From the NCBI GenBank assembly GCA_016713175.1, contig JADJPQ010000026.1:124001-188000 (forward strand): a stretch of 64,000 bases of DNA, written 5' to 3'. Positions 1 to 8,935 of the stretch are shown here, piece after piece. Numbering within the stretch: position 1 is the first letter of the stretch; the number at the start of each line of letters is the position of its first letter. A program made the position numbers and the translations under genes. The notes under the pieces are model-generated. The model was not told the DNA's origin. It ran no database searches and worked only from the letters and a program-made list of their open reading frames with translations. This DNA comes from Planctomycetota bacterium. GTDB lineage: Bacteria; Planctomycetota; UBA1135; UBA2386.

Positions 1-1000
1 CGGCGCGGTTCTGTCCGGCACTGTCCGCCTTGACCACGGCGAGTCCGAGCAGCCGCCGCAACCAGGTCTGCTCGACCGTCACCCGCTGCACGCGTCGCCG
101 CGGCAGCGTCTTGCTGCGGGTCGTCAGCAAGCCGTAGCGCCGTTGCAACACGTCGCCGCGCAGCGTCAGCCGGAAGCCGTGGAACATCACCAGATTGCCG
201 AGCGCCGACATCACGACCGAGGCCACCATCACGGCAACGACGAGGCCGACGAGCGCGACCACCACCCAGACGAACGGGAAGCTCCGGACCCAGTCGAAGA
301 ACGAATCGGCCACGCCGCGCAGCCGCACCGCCAGTCCCAGCGAATCGGCGAGCTGCAGTGACGCGAATCCCGACACCAGGATCGCCCCCACGCGCAGATC
401 GGTGAACCCCCGCAGCAGCAGATCGCCGGTCGACGCCGTCAACACGGTCCACTCCGGTTCTTGCACCACGGGCGCGGTCACCGGCACACCGACCACCGCC
501 GCCTGCCGTTCCGCAGCCCGCTGCTGGCGCGTCGCCAGCAGCACTTCGCGCAACCGTTCGGCGGCCGACCGATCGAGCGAATCGAGCGTGGCCTCGGCGC
601 CCTTGCCGGCCGCGGTCTCGACGGCAACGACCACCAGCCCAAGGACGCGCCGCAGCAGCGTCGATTCGAAGCCGAGGTCCTGGATCCGATCGACCGGGAT
701 CCGCCGTTCCTGCCGTTCGAGGATGCCCTCGCGCGTCACCAGTTCATCCGGCGTCAGGGTGTACTGGAACGTCAGGTAGCGGATCAGCGCATGGCCGAGA
801 TGGCCGAGGAACAGCACCGCGGCGACCACCAGGAACCAGCGCTCGAAGACGATGCCGAACACGACCGCGAACGCGGCGTTGCGCAGCGCGTCGATCAGCT
901 TCAGCAGCAGGATCGCCGGGTGCAGGTGGCCTTGCGCCAGCACCACCGACGGCGCCGTCGCGACACCGCTGGCCACCAGCGGCGGTTCAGACGACGTCAT
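1..1000 (-). CDS. YdbT-like PH-domain membrane protein (3' end outside window)
   Basis: The frame is open from an ATG at 1000 down to base 1, giving at least 333 residues without a stop, so the C-terminus lies outside the window. The protein alternates hydrophobic pairs (about residues 28-65 and 215-270) with charged stretches that look like bacterial PH (bPH_2) domains. The first reads ...LTPDELVTREGILERQ followed by RRIPVDRIQDL; the second contains LTLRGDVLQRRYGLLTTRSK followed by LPRRRVQRV. That arrangement matches YdbT-type proteins, membrane proteins of unknown biochemical role usually encoded beside a single-PH YdbS protein, as here. The start overlaps the upstream PH gene by 14 bases, which implies translational coupling. 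Family call is firm, function unknown. Confidence 0.8.
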   Translation of the reverse strand, partial: MTSSEPPLVASGVATAPSVVLAQGHLHPAILLLKLIDALRNAAFAVVFGIVFERWFLVVAAVLFLGHLGHALIRYLTFQYTLTPDELVTREGILERQERRIPVDRIQDLGFESTLLRRVLGLVVVAVETAAGKGAEATLDSLDRSAAERLREVLLATRQQRAAERQAAVVGVPVTAPVVQEPEWTVLTASTGDLLLRGFTDLRVGAILVSGFASLQLADSLGLAVRLRGVADSFFDWVRSFPFVWVVVALVGLVVAVMVASVVMSALGNLVMFHGFRLTLRGDVLQRRYGLLTTRSKTLPRRRVQRVTVEQTWLRRLLGLAVVKADSAGQNRA

Positions 1001-1523
1001 CGCCCCGCGCCAGCAGGATCTGATCGCGCAGCCGCTGCGCCTGTTCGGGCAGCAGACCGGGCACGCGGAACGCGGAGCCTTCGTTGCCGGCCGTGTGCAC
1101 GACGAGCGTCGCCAGGCCGAACAGCCGCTCGATCGGGCCGCGCATCAGATCGACGTGCTGCATGCGGCGCACCGGCACGATCCGTTCTTCGCGCCACAGG
1201 ATGCCGTAGCGCATGTGCAGCAGATCGTGCGCGAAGCCATAGCGCCAGAAGCGGAACGACAGCGGCGGCCCCACCAGCGCCTGCAGCAGCACGATCGAGC
1301 CGAGCGTGATCGCGACCGGGTTGGCCAGCCACAGCCACTTTTCAGCGTGGTCGCGGATGAACCAATGGCCGCCGAACAACAGGCCGCCCAGGATCACGGC
1401 GCCGATCAGGTCCATCACGTACCAGTACGCGACCGTGCGCGGTTGCAGTCGTTCGAGACCACCCCCCGCCGGCGCCCCGGCAGGCGGAACCATCGACGGG
1501 AGCACCGGCGGAATGTCCGTCAT
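987..1523 (-). CDS. YdbS-like single PH-domain membrane protein
   Basis: 178 aa. A Pro/Gly-rich N-terminus is followed by two membrane segments (about residues 34-53 and 65-85). A bPH_2 domain follows, with the typical strand pattern ...HMRYGILWREERIVPVRRMQ and a later AFRVPGL motif. YdbS-like proteins are inner-membrane proteins whose role is not established; they often pair with a multi-PH YdbT protein, which is the next gene. The ATG at 1523 lies 5 bases after the stop of the small membrane protein upstream. The four minus-strand genes from the radical SAM gene to the window edge are therefore packed like one operon. Whether the PH proteins act with the RiPP genes or are only co-transcribed cannot be told from sequence. 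Confidence 0.85.
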   Translation of the reverse strand: MTDIPPVLPSMVPPAGAPAGGGLERLQPRTVAYWYVMDLIGAVILGGLLFGGHWFIRDHAEKWLWLANPVAITLGSIVLLQALVGPPLSFRFWRYGFAHDLLHMRYGILWREERIVPVRRMQHVDLMRGPIERLFGLATLVVHTAGNEGSAFRVPGLLPEQAQRLRDQILLARGDDVV

Positions 1524-1528
1524 GCCAG

Positions 1529-1732
1529 TCAGCGGTTGCCCGGTTCGACCGGCGCCGTGGCCTTGACCTTGCCCTTCTTGCCGGATGCCGGCGGCTTCAT
1601 CTGCTCATGGAGCAGCAGGTAGCCGGCGCCAAGGATCAAGGCCGCGAGCAGGAACGCGAGCTTCTTCGACCACGGCCGGCAGGCCTGCAGGTCCTGGGTC
1701 GCCAGCAGCGTCAGGTCAGGGCGGTACGACAC
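1529..1732 (-). CDS. small single-pass membrane protein in RiPP operon
   Basis: 67 aa, starting at a GTG at 1732, 14 bases after the radical SAM stop. Residues about 23-42 form a clear hydrophobic helix (LAFLLAALILGAGYLLL), preceded by a Lys pair and followed by a Lys/Pro-rich tail (PPASGKKGKVKA). An upstream in-frame ATG at 1912 would lie inside the radical SAM gene and give an Arg-rich, shadow-like N-terminus, so the GTG is preferred. I do not recognise a family. Position between the maturase and the PH proteins suggests a role in handling the modified peptide at the membrane, but this is inference only. Confidence 0.6.
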   Translation of the reverse strand: MSYRPDLTLLATQDLQACRPWSKKLAFLLAALILGAGYLLLHEQMKPPASGKKGKVKATAPVEPGNR

Positions 1733-1746
1733 GCCGGCAGTGTAGC

Positions 1747-2895
1747 TCAGGCCCGCGCGGCGGCCAGCGCCGACTCGACGCGGGCCAGCACGACGTCGGC
1801 GAGGACCTGCCGGGTCAGCCGGCAGTGCGCCGTCGCGGTGGCAGCGAACGTTCCCCGCTCCGCGAGCTTGTTGGACGGACAGCCGCCACCGCACAGCCGG
1901 AAGTACTCGCATTGCTGCCGGCAGGCCGAGATGCCCTGTTCGATCGCCGCATGCAGCGGACCGAACGCCGGGCCCTCGGCGAGTTCGTCGAGCGACTGCT
2001 GCACCAGGTTGCCGAGCGTCAGATCGCCCGCCACCGGATGCCGCAGACCGAGCAGTTCGGGCGACCAGGTGGCGGCGTTGCCCTGCCAGTCGACATTGAG
2101 CATCGCGAACGCCTGGTTGTCCTGTGCCCGCATCGAGTCGTCGCCAAAGCGCAACGCGGCGAGCATCGAGTTGAACTCACGGATCACCAACGGGCCGCCG
2201 GCCTGCGCATTCAGCGTCCACATCCGGTCGAGGAACCGCTGCCACGCCGCCGCGACCGCATCGCCGCCGATGTGGTCGTGCGCGTGCGCCCCTTCCTGTT
2301 CTTCGATGTTGAAGCCGACGCGCAGGAGCCCTTGCTCGCGATAGAACGCGAACAGTTCGTCCGGCTTGTCCATCGCCGCGCGGGTGATCACCGAGATCAC
2401 GTGGAACGGCACGTCGTGGCGGCGCAGCAGCGCGACACCCGCCATGGCCCGATCGAACGAGCCGTGACCCTTGCGGTCGACGCGGTTCTGGTCGTGCAGC
2501 TCGCGCGGTCCGTCGATCGACACGCCGACGCGGACGTCGTGCTGCTTCAGGAACTCACACCACGCCGGGGTCAACGTGGTGGCGTTGGTCTGCACCGAAT
2601 GCGTGATCCGCACGGGACTGCCGGTTGCCCGCACGACCCCGCCGACCACCGCGAACGCGCGTTCGTAGAACGCGATCGGCAGCGCCAGCGGCTCGCCGGC
2701 GTGCCAGACGATCGTCAGTTCGCGGCCGACGATGCGACTCTGCAGCACGCGGGTCAGCACCGCGCGCAGCGTGTCGTCGGTCATCCGCGCGCGATTGCCG
2801 CGATCGGGCAGATAGCAGTAACGGCAATCGAGATTGCAGAACGGGCTGCCCTGCAAGACCAGCAACTGCAGCCGGCCGGCGAAGTCGTGCGTCAC
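1747..2895 (-). CDS. grrM: GrrM/OscB-like radical SAM/SPASM cyclophane-forming peptide maturase
   Basis: 382 aa. The radical SAM cluster motif CX3CX2C is C20, C24, C27 in PFCNLDCRYCYLP, which binds the [4Fe-4S] cluster that cleaves SAM. The N-terminal lead-in (LQLLVLQGSPFCN), the WHAGEPLALP segment and VGVSIDGP are characteristic of the GrrM group of peptide-modifying enzymes. A SPASM-type cysteine set follows at the C-terminus (C325, C329, C335, C339 and C358, including LCGGGCPSNKLAERG), expected to bind auxiliary Fe-S clusters. The start is a GTG preceded by a GGGGGAA ribosome-binding run, only 13 bases after the precursor stop. Length fits the family. Characterised relatives crosslink an aromatic side chain to the beta-carbon two residues on; the adjacent W-X-N array is the obvious substrate. 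The exact subfamily name is from recall, not from a search. Confidence 0.85.
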   Translation of the reverse strand: MTHDFAGRLQLLVLQGSPFCNLDCRYCYLPDRGNRARMTDDTLRAVLTRVLQSRIVGRELTIVWHAGEPLALPIAFYERAFAVVGGVVRATGSPVRITHSVQTNATTLTPAWCEFLKQHDVRVGVSIDGPRELHDQNRVDRKGHGSFDRAMAGVALLRRHDVPFHVISVITRAAMDKPDELFAFYREQGLLRVGFNIEEQEGAHAHDHIGGDAVAAAWQRFLDRMWTLNAQAGGPLVIREFNSMLAALRFGDDSMRAQDNQAFAMLNVDWQGNAATWSPELLGLRHPVAGDLTLGNLVQQSLDELAEGPAFGPLHAAIEQGISACRQQCEYFRLCGGGCPSNKLAERGTFAATATAHCRLTRQVLADVVLARVESALAAARA

Positions 2896-2908
2896 GTCGT
2901 TCCCCCGT

Positions 2909-3232
2909 TCACCAATTGCGCCAGCAGTTGCTCCAGTTCTGCCAGTTGTTCCAGTTGTTCCAGCAGTTGTGCCAGTTGTTCCAGTTCTGCCAGTTGTTCC
3001 AGCAGTTCTGCCAGCAGTTGTTCCACGCGAGGTCGAGGGTCTGCCGGGCGTCCTGGTCCTGTTGCACGACGGCTGCGGTCTCGAGCGCCGCGAGCTTGTT
3101 GCGGACCGCGTCGATGCGTTGGGTCAGCGTCGGTTGGGTGAGTGCTTCTGTGGAGGTCGGGGTCGATGCGACCGAGATGCCGCAGGCAGCGAGTGCCGCC
3201 AACGCGGACTTGGGCAACGAACGGATGCTCAT
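2909..3232 (-). CDS. candidate RiPP precursor with eleven W-X-N motifs
   Basis: 107 aa from the ATG at 3232. Residues 1-27 look like a secretion signal (MSIRSLPKSALAALAACG). Residues about 36-52 form a leader helix (TLTQRIDAVRNKLAALE) that recalls leaders of GrrA-type precursors. From residue 70 to the end the protein is almost only Trp, Asn, Gln and Cys. Trp occurs at 70, 74, 78, 81, 84, 87, 91, 94, 97, 100, 104 and 107. Each one except the terminal Trp is followed by X-Asn, with X = N, Q, N, Q, N, H, N, N, Q, S, R in order. Cys at 73, 77, 90 and 103 sit between motifs. It is immediately upstream of the radical SAM maturase. Described GrrA peptides are Gly-rich; this one has no Gly in the core. 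A structural W/N-rich peptide is the alternative. Confidence 0.85.
   Translation of the reverse strand: MSIRSLPKSALAALAACGISVASTPTSTEALTQPTLTQRIDAVRNKLAALETAAVVQQDQDARQTLDLAWNNCWQNCWNNWQNWNNWHNCWNNWNNWQNWSNCWRNW
2912..3025 (-). repeat. degenerate 9-12 bp codon repeat encoding the W-X-N core
   Basis: The core-encoding DNA is a run of 9- and 12-base units. On the plus strand they read as variations of CCAGTT with GTT, CTG or GCA between them. It is a coding tandem repeat: unit changes stay in frame and alter the middle residue or add a Cys codon. The low complexity makes it prone to copy-number change by slippage. Confidence 0.8.
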
Positions 3233-3362
3233 TGTCGGATCAGTCCTTCGAACGGGACAACGCGGCGCGGTCGCAGGACATCTGCGGCGCGACGCGGCCG
3301 CGGAAAGCAAGCGGCGGGCCGTTGGGCGCGAGTCTCTGCAAGAAGAACCGGTCACAGCCACC

Positions 3363-3938
3363 ATGTCGTCGATGTCGAGGCCGACCACGACCGCGTGCCA
3401 ACTCGCCAACCTGCCTGGCGACGACGATCGCTTCGAGCTGGTCGCGGGAGAGTTGCGGCCCATGACCCCGGGCGGCCCGGATCACGGCTTCGTCGCACTG
3501 AACATCGGCGGCGCGTTCGCCACTCATGCCCGGCGCCATCGCCTGGGCCGCGCGTTCGGCGCGGACACCGGCTTCCTGCTGACCACGGACCCGGACACCG
3601 TGCTGACACCCGATGCGGCCTTTGTTCGTGCCGACCGCTGCCGACTGCCGAAGACGCGCGGGTTCTTCCATGGGCCGCCGGATCTCGCCGTCGAGGTCCG
3701 ATCGCCGAACGATTCGCGCGCGGCGATGAAACGCAAAGCCCGGCTGTGGCCCGAACATGGCTGTCCGTGCGTGCTGACGATCGATCCGGAGGAACGTTCG
3801 GCAACCGTTTGGACACGGCCTGCACCGCCGGTCGAGTTGGACGAGCACGAGAACCTCGATTTGGAGGCGATTCTGCCGGGTCTGCGGGTCCGGATCGGCG
3901 ACCTGTTCGACGACGGGCTCGACCAGGATCCTCGGTAG
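3363..3938 (+). CDS. Uma2 family endonuclease-fold protein (copy 1)
   Basis: 191 aa from the ATG at 3363; a second in-frame ATG at 3372 is possible. It has the Uma2 layout: an N-terminal RFELVAGELRPMTPGG segment, then PDAAFVRADR, GPPDLAVEVRSPND (the Asp/Glu of the PD-(D/E)XK-like core), KARLW and VLTIDPEERSATVW. Uma2 proteins are predicted restriction-endonuclease-fold proteins that occur in many copies in cyanobacteria and planctomycetes; their activity is mostly unproven. The next gene is a clear paralogue 100 bases downstream. It is divergent from the RiPP precursor with 130 bases between. Upstream in-frame codons to 2625 lie opposite the precursor and maturase genes and are not counted. 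Confidence 0.85.
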   Translation: MSSMSRPTTTACQLANLPGDDDRFELVAGELRPMTPGGPDHGFVALNIGGAFATHARRHRLGRAFGADTGFLLTTDPDTVLTPDAAFVRADRCRLPKTRGFFHGPPDLAVEVRSPNDSRAAMKRKARLWPEHGCPCVLTIDPEERSATVWTRPAPPVELDEHENLDLEAILPGLRVRIGDLFDDGLDQDPR

Positions 3939-4038
3939 CGGCTGATTTTCCGCGGATCCCGTGTAACCGCGGAGACTTCCCACTCCACAGAAGGGAGGTC
4001 AGCGCATGGGGCGCTGCCAAGGAGTGGAAAGTGATATC

Positions 4039-4590
4039 ATGTCGATCATGTCCGATCCGTTGTTCACTGCGGCCCAATTGGCGTGCCTCCCGAGCGACCG
4101 GGATCGCTTCGAGCTCGTTCGCGGGGAGATGCGGCGGATGAATCCCGGCAACTTCACGCACGGGGCCATTGCTTCGCGAGCCGACCGGAGCGTCCGTGCA
4201 TGCCTGCCAGTCGGCGCAGGCGAGGTCTGCGCCGCCGACACCGGCTTCTTGCTCGCGACCAATCCCGACACCGTCCTGGCCCCCGACGTCGCGTTCGTCC
4301 GCGCCGAGCGCTGCCGCATCGCCGATCCCGAGTCGTTCTTCCCCGGGCCGCCAGATCTTGCCGTCGAAGTGAAATCACCACGCGACACCCGGGCCGCACT
4401 CGCCAGGAAGGCCCGACTGTGGCTTTACTTCGGCTGCCCGCTGGTGCTGACGATCGACCCGACGCGCCGCACGCTGACCGTCTGGAAGGACGACGCGCCG
4501 CCGTGCCAGTTCGCCGTCACCGATGAGTTCCGCGATGACTCGGTGATCGCCGGCCTGCGGATCCAGGTCGCCGACCTGTTCCCGAGCTGA
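4039..4590 (+). CDS. Uma2 family endonuclease-fold protein (copy 2)
   Basis: 183 aa from the ATG at 4039; an alternative ATG lies at 4048. Sequence and order of motifs match the preceding gene: RFELVRGEMRRMNPG, ADTGFLLATNPDTVLAPD, GPPDLAVEVKSP, KARLWLYFGCPLVLTIDP. The region around residues 38-60 is diverged and shorter than copy 1, losing the GxxFATHARRH segment, so one copy may have altered specificity or be drifting. The pair is best explained by tandem duplication. It ends 3 bases before the convergent ECF sigma gene. Confidence 0.85.
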   Translation: MSIMSDPLFTAAQLACLPSDRDRFELVRGEMRRMNPGNFTHGAIASRADRSVRACLPVGAGEVCAADTGFLLATNPDTVLAPDVAFVRAERCRIADPESFFPGPPDLAVEVKSPRDTRAALARKARLWLYFGCPLVLTIDPTRRTLTVWKDDAPPCQFAVTDEFRDDSVIAGLRIQVADLFPS

Positions 4591-4593
4591 CCG

Positions 4594-5196
4594 CTACTCC
4601 GACTCGCGCGCCTGGCCAAGCTGCGACGCCAGCCGCGCCAGCCCCCGCGCCACCAACCCCCGCACCGCCGCCTCCGAGATCCCCTTCTGCCGGGCGATCT
4701 CCTGATAGCTGAGCCCCGCGATCCGCGACAACAACACCGCATCGCGCTGCGCCTCCGGCAACCCCTGCAACGCCTGCTCGACGCGCGACAACTCTTCCTT
4801 GGCGCCGACCACCCGCGACGGCGTCGCCAGCGGCGCATACGCGCCCATCACCTCGGCCGCCTCGGTATCCGTCGGCAACCCCTCCTGCCGCGCCGGATCG
4901 CGCATCTCCTGTTTGTGGTAGCGATAGCGATCCACGACCTTCCGCGTCGCCTGCAGGAACAGATAGCTGCGGAACTGCTCCTCGCCGCGGAACTCGAGCT
5001 GGTCGAGATCGCGCAGCACCTCGCGGCAGACACTCTGCGCCAGATCGCGAACCGACTCGCGCTCGGCGAGTTCGCCGCCGACCTTGGCCCGCAGGAACGC
5101 CACCAGCGCCGGCAGGTTGCGGGTGAACAACTCGTCGTAGGCCGCCCGATCACCCGAACGCGCCTGATGGATCGTCGTCTGGAAGTGGTCACTCAC
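4594..5196 (-). CDS. ECF-type RNA polymerase sigma-70 factor
   Basis: 200 aa from a GTG at 5196. Region 2 is visible in GDRAAYDELFTRNLPALVAF...VRDLAQSVCREVLR and RSYLFLQATRKVVDRYR. Region 4 is visible in LPEAQRDAVLLSRIAGLSYQ followed by EIARQKGISEAAVRGLVARG, a helix-turn-helix for the -35 element. There is no region 3, as in ECF factors. Upstream in-frame residues to 5430 translate through the tRNA-His gene and are not coding. No anti-sigma gene is adjacent, so the controlling signal is unknown. The downstream neighbour is the convergent Uma2 copy. Confidence 0.9.
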   Translation of the reverse strand: MSDHFQTTIHQARSGDRAAYDELFTRNLPALVAFLRAKVGGELAERESVRDLAQSVCREVLRDLDQLEFRGEEQFRSYLFLQATRKVVDRYRYHKQEMRDPARQEGLPTDTEAAEVMGAYAPLATPSRVVGAKEELSRVEQALQGLPEAQRDAVLLSRIAGLSYQEIARQKGISEAAVRGLVARGLARLASQLGQARESE

Positions 5197-5385
5197 CGCC
5201 GGCCTCCGCGATCGGAGAGAGCGCAACGGCCGGCCGGGCGCCGGGCAAGACGTGGGGTTCGCGAACGGGCATGGGGTCCTGGGCCGGAGGAACAGTATCC
5301 CCTGGGCCAGCGACCGGCCGCCGGCGGACGTTCGCGGAACCGCGGAAAACGTGACAGACCCGGCTGAAACCGGTGCCTGGCGGAA

Positions 5386-5463
5386 TGGGGTGGCTGACGG
5401 GATTTGAACCCGCGACCCCCAGGACCACAACCTGGTGCTCTGACCAACTGAGCTACAGCCACC
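5386..5463 (-). tRNA. tRNA-His (GTG anticodon)
   Basis: The minus strand folds into a standard cloverleaf. The acceptor GTGGCTG pairs with CAGCCAC, the D arm carries AGCTCAGTTGG, and the anticodon loop is TTGTGGT with anticodon GTG. The T arm contains GGGTTCAAATCCC. The extra 5' G (position -1, base 5463) opposite discriminator C73 is the identity feature of tRNA-His. A 3' CCA is encoded (5386-5388). Confidence 0.97.
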
Positions 5464-5501
5464 ATGCGCCGTGATGCGCGGGACGCGTCACGGGGCGAAG
5501 G

Positions 5502-5530
5502 ATCTTGCCGACCTCCGGCGCGATCGTCAA
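5502..5530 (-). promoter_or_regulatory. predicted sigma-70 promoter for tRNA-His
   Basis: On the minus strand TTGACG (5530-5525) and CAAGAT (5507-5502) are separated by exactly 17 bases. This is a good -35 and a moderate -10 box, placing the start point about 30 bases before the tRNA. Confidence 0.5.
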
Positions 5531-5559
5531 GCGCACCAGCGGAATCCGTCCGCTCGACC

Positions 5560-5588
5560 TTGCAAGGCGCGGGGATGCTCGCTACCGT
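5560..5588 (+). promoter_or_regulatory. predicted sigma-70 promoter for tRNA-Lys
   Basis: TTGCAA (5560-5565) and TACCGT (5583-5588) are separated by exactly 17 bases. The predicted start near 5595 lies about 10 bases before the tRNA-Lys 5' end. Confidence 0.5.
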
Positions 5589-5604
5589 CTGCGCCCCAAA
5601 TCGC

Positions 5605-5680
5605 GCCTCCGTAGCTCAGCTGGTAGAGCAGCGGATTCTTAATCCGCGGGTCGAAGGTTCGAGCCCTTCCGGAGGTACCA
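5605..5680 (+). tRNA. tRNA-Lys (CTT anticodon)
   Basis: Cloverleaf on the plus strand: acceptor GCCTCCG pairs with CGGAGGT (closing G-T pair), the D arm carries AGCTCAGCTGGTAGAGC, and the anticodon loop TTCTTAA gives anticodon CTT. The T arm is GGTTCGAGCC, the discriminator is A, and CCA is encoded at 5678-5680. It is divergent from tRNA-His across a 141-base spacer that contains both predicted promoters. Confidence 0.97.
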
Positions 5681-5728
5681 GACGCCGACGCCGTGCCGCC
5701 ACTCGTGGCTGCGCGGCGTTCGTGCTTT

Positions 5729-7534
<1,806 letters not shown>

Positions 7535-7615
7535 GGGCGCTCGGTCCGGCGCGCGTCCGGACCCGGTGTCGGATTCTCGACCGTCGCCTACATCGGCACG
7601 CCGGGGGCCCGCACT

Positions 7616-8935
7616 TCACCGCGGCCCGACATCGTCCGGTGGCGGCTGCGTCGGAACGAGACCGCCCCACCAGGCCTTCGCCGGGTCCAGCAACCGGAGC
7701 CACTCCGACTGGACTTCGGACAGCGATGCCAACGCCAATTCCGCCAACCGGGCCTGCATGCCGCGGAACCGCACGACCGCCGTCGTGATCGCCCGGGCCG
7801 GGAGGAGTGCCGGCGTCGCCGCCAGTTCGCTGGCATCGACGGCATCGACCGGCACGGTCCGCAGGCCGTGCCACAGCAGCCGGCGGGCCAGGTCGAGTTC
7901 CGCCGCGGTGATTGCCGTCGCCCGGGCCTCGGCCAGGAACGCCTCGAGTTCGGCGCGCGGCTGCGCGAACGGCCGCCAGTGGATCCCGCGACGGCAGAGC
8001 ACCAGCACCGGGTCGCCAGCCAACCAGTCGCCGGACACGAACGGCGTCGCGGCGAAGCTCTCCTCGACTGCGCGCCGCTGGTTCAGGAAGCGGCGGCTCA
8101 TCCGTTCGCGCAGGATCGAGACGGCCAGAGCCGTGGCCGGCGCCACCTTGGCGTCGGGTGGCGGCAGCGGCGTGGCGAACACCGCGATCGGCGCCATCAG
8201 CATCGCGTAGCCGGCGACGTCCTCGACGGCTGGCGGCACCACTGGCGCCGACCAGATCGGCACGGGCAGCGGCGCGTCCACCGGCGGCAAGGCCGTGCGC
8301 AGCGCCGTAGCCACGGCCGCCATGTCGGCGCCACCGAACGCCAACAAACGCGGTTCTGGCCACTGGCCCGCCGCCGCGCGCAGTTGCCCGGCGGTGCACA
8401 CCTGCACGTGGCGCGCGTGCCCCGCCAACGGCCGTGCCGCCGCACCGACCAACAACCGCTGCCGCGCCAGCGATTGCAATCGCAGGCCCGGAATCGTGAA
8501 CTCGGCATCGTCGGCCGCCAGCGCCGCCTGCCCGATGGCCACCGCCGCCAGATCGTCGGTCGCGCCATCGCCGGGCGGGCGCAGCGCCGCCGCGAGACAC
8601 TTCGCGCCAGCGTCGAGACTGCCGACCGGAACCTGCAGCCACACCAGCACGTGATCGAGCCGGACTTCGCTGCCACACGGCAATGGTCTGTCCGCCGACC
8701 ACGCCGCGCGCAGTGCCAGCAGACGCCACCGCGCGACCGCCGCCGCCAGTCCTGCGGCGCCTTCCGGATCGTCGCCGAGCCCCGTCGGCCACAGCGCGAC
8801 CAGGGCCAGATCCGACGCACCGGCGACCAACACGGCGTCCACCTCGATGCCGTCACCGAGCCGGACCGGCTGTTGCGCCAACGCCGGCATGGCCAGCGTG
8901 GGAACGATCCACGACCACATCTGCCGAACGCTCAT
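7616..8935 (-). CDS. secreted M16 (insulinase)-like protein lacking the zinc motif
   Basis: 439 aa with a probable signal peptide (WIVPTLAMPALAQQ near residues 8-22). The body has the Ala/Leu-rich alternating helix-strand texture of M16 peptidase-like domains. Segments such as ATALAVSILRERMSRRFLN and EAFLAEARATAITAAELDLA correspond to the usual M16 beta-barrel halves. I find no HXXEH or HXXDH zinc-binding motif, so if it belongs to M16 it is a non-catalytic homologue, like the inactive partners of two-subunit M16 peptidases. Its ATG overlaps the stop of the ABC ATPase gene by 4 bases (ATGA), so the two are translationally coupled. Fold assignment is tentative. Confidence 0.6.
   Translation of the reverse strand: MSVRQMWSWIVPTLAMPALAQQPVRLGDGIEVDAVLVAGASDLALVALWPTGLGDDPEGAAGLAAAVARWRLLALRAAWSADRPLPCGSEVRLDHVLVWLQVPVGSLDAGAKCLAAALRPPGDGATDDLAAVAIGQAALAADDAEFTIPGLRLQSLARQRLLVGAAARPLAGHARHVQVCTAGQLRAAAGQWPEPRLLAFGGADMAAVATALRTALPPVDAPLPVPIWSAPVVPPAVEDVAGYAMLMAPIAVFATPLPPPDAKVAPATALAVSILRERMSRRFLNQRRAVEESFAATPFVSGDWLAGDPVLVLCRRGIHWRPFAQPRAELEAFLAEARATAITAAELDLARRLLWHGLRTVPVDAVDASELAATPALLPARAITTAVVRFRGMQARLAELALASLSEVQSEWLRLLDPAKAWWGGLVPTQPPPDDVGPR

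Noticed and set aside
2909..3025. CRISPR-like or intergenic tandem repeat
   Set aside because: Units are 9-12 bases without spacers, stay in frame, and encode the W-X-N core directly upstream of its maturase.
3233..3362. Promoter for the RiPP operon
   Set aside because: Only weak partial matches (for example TTGCAG or TTGTCC without a suitable -10 at proper spacing) were seen, so none is reported.
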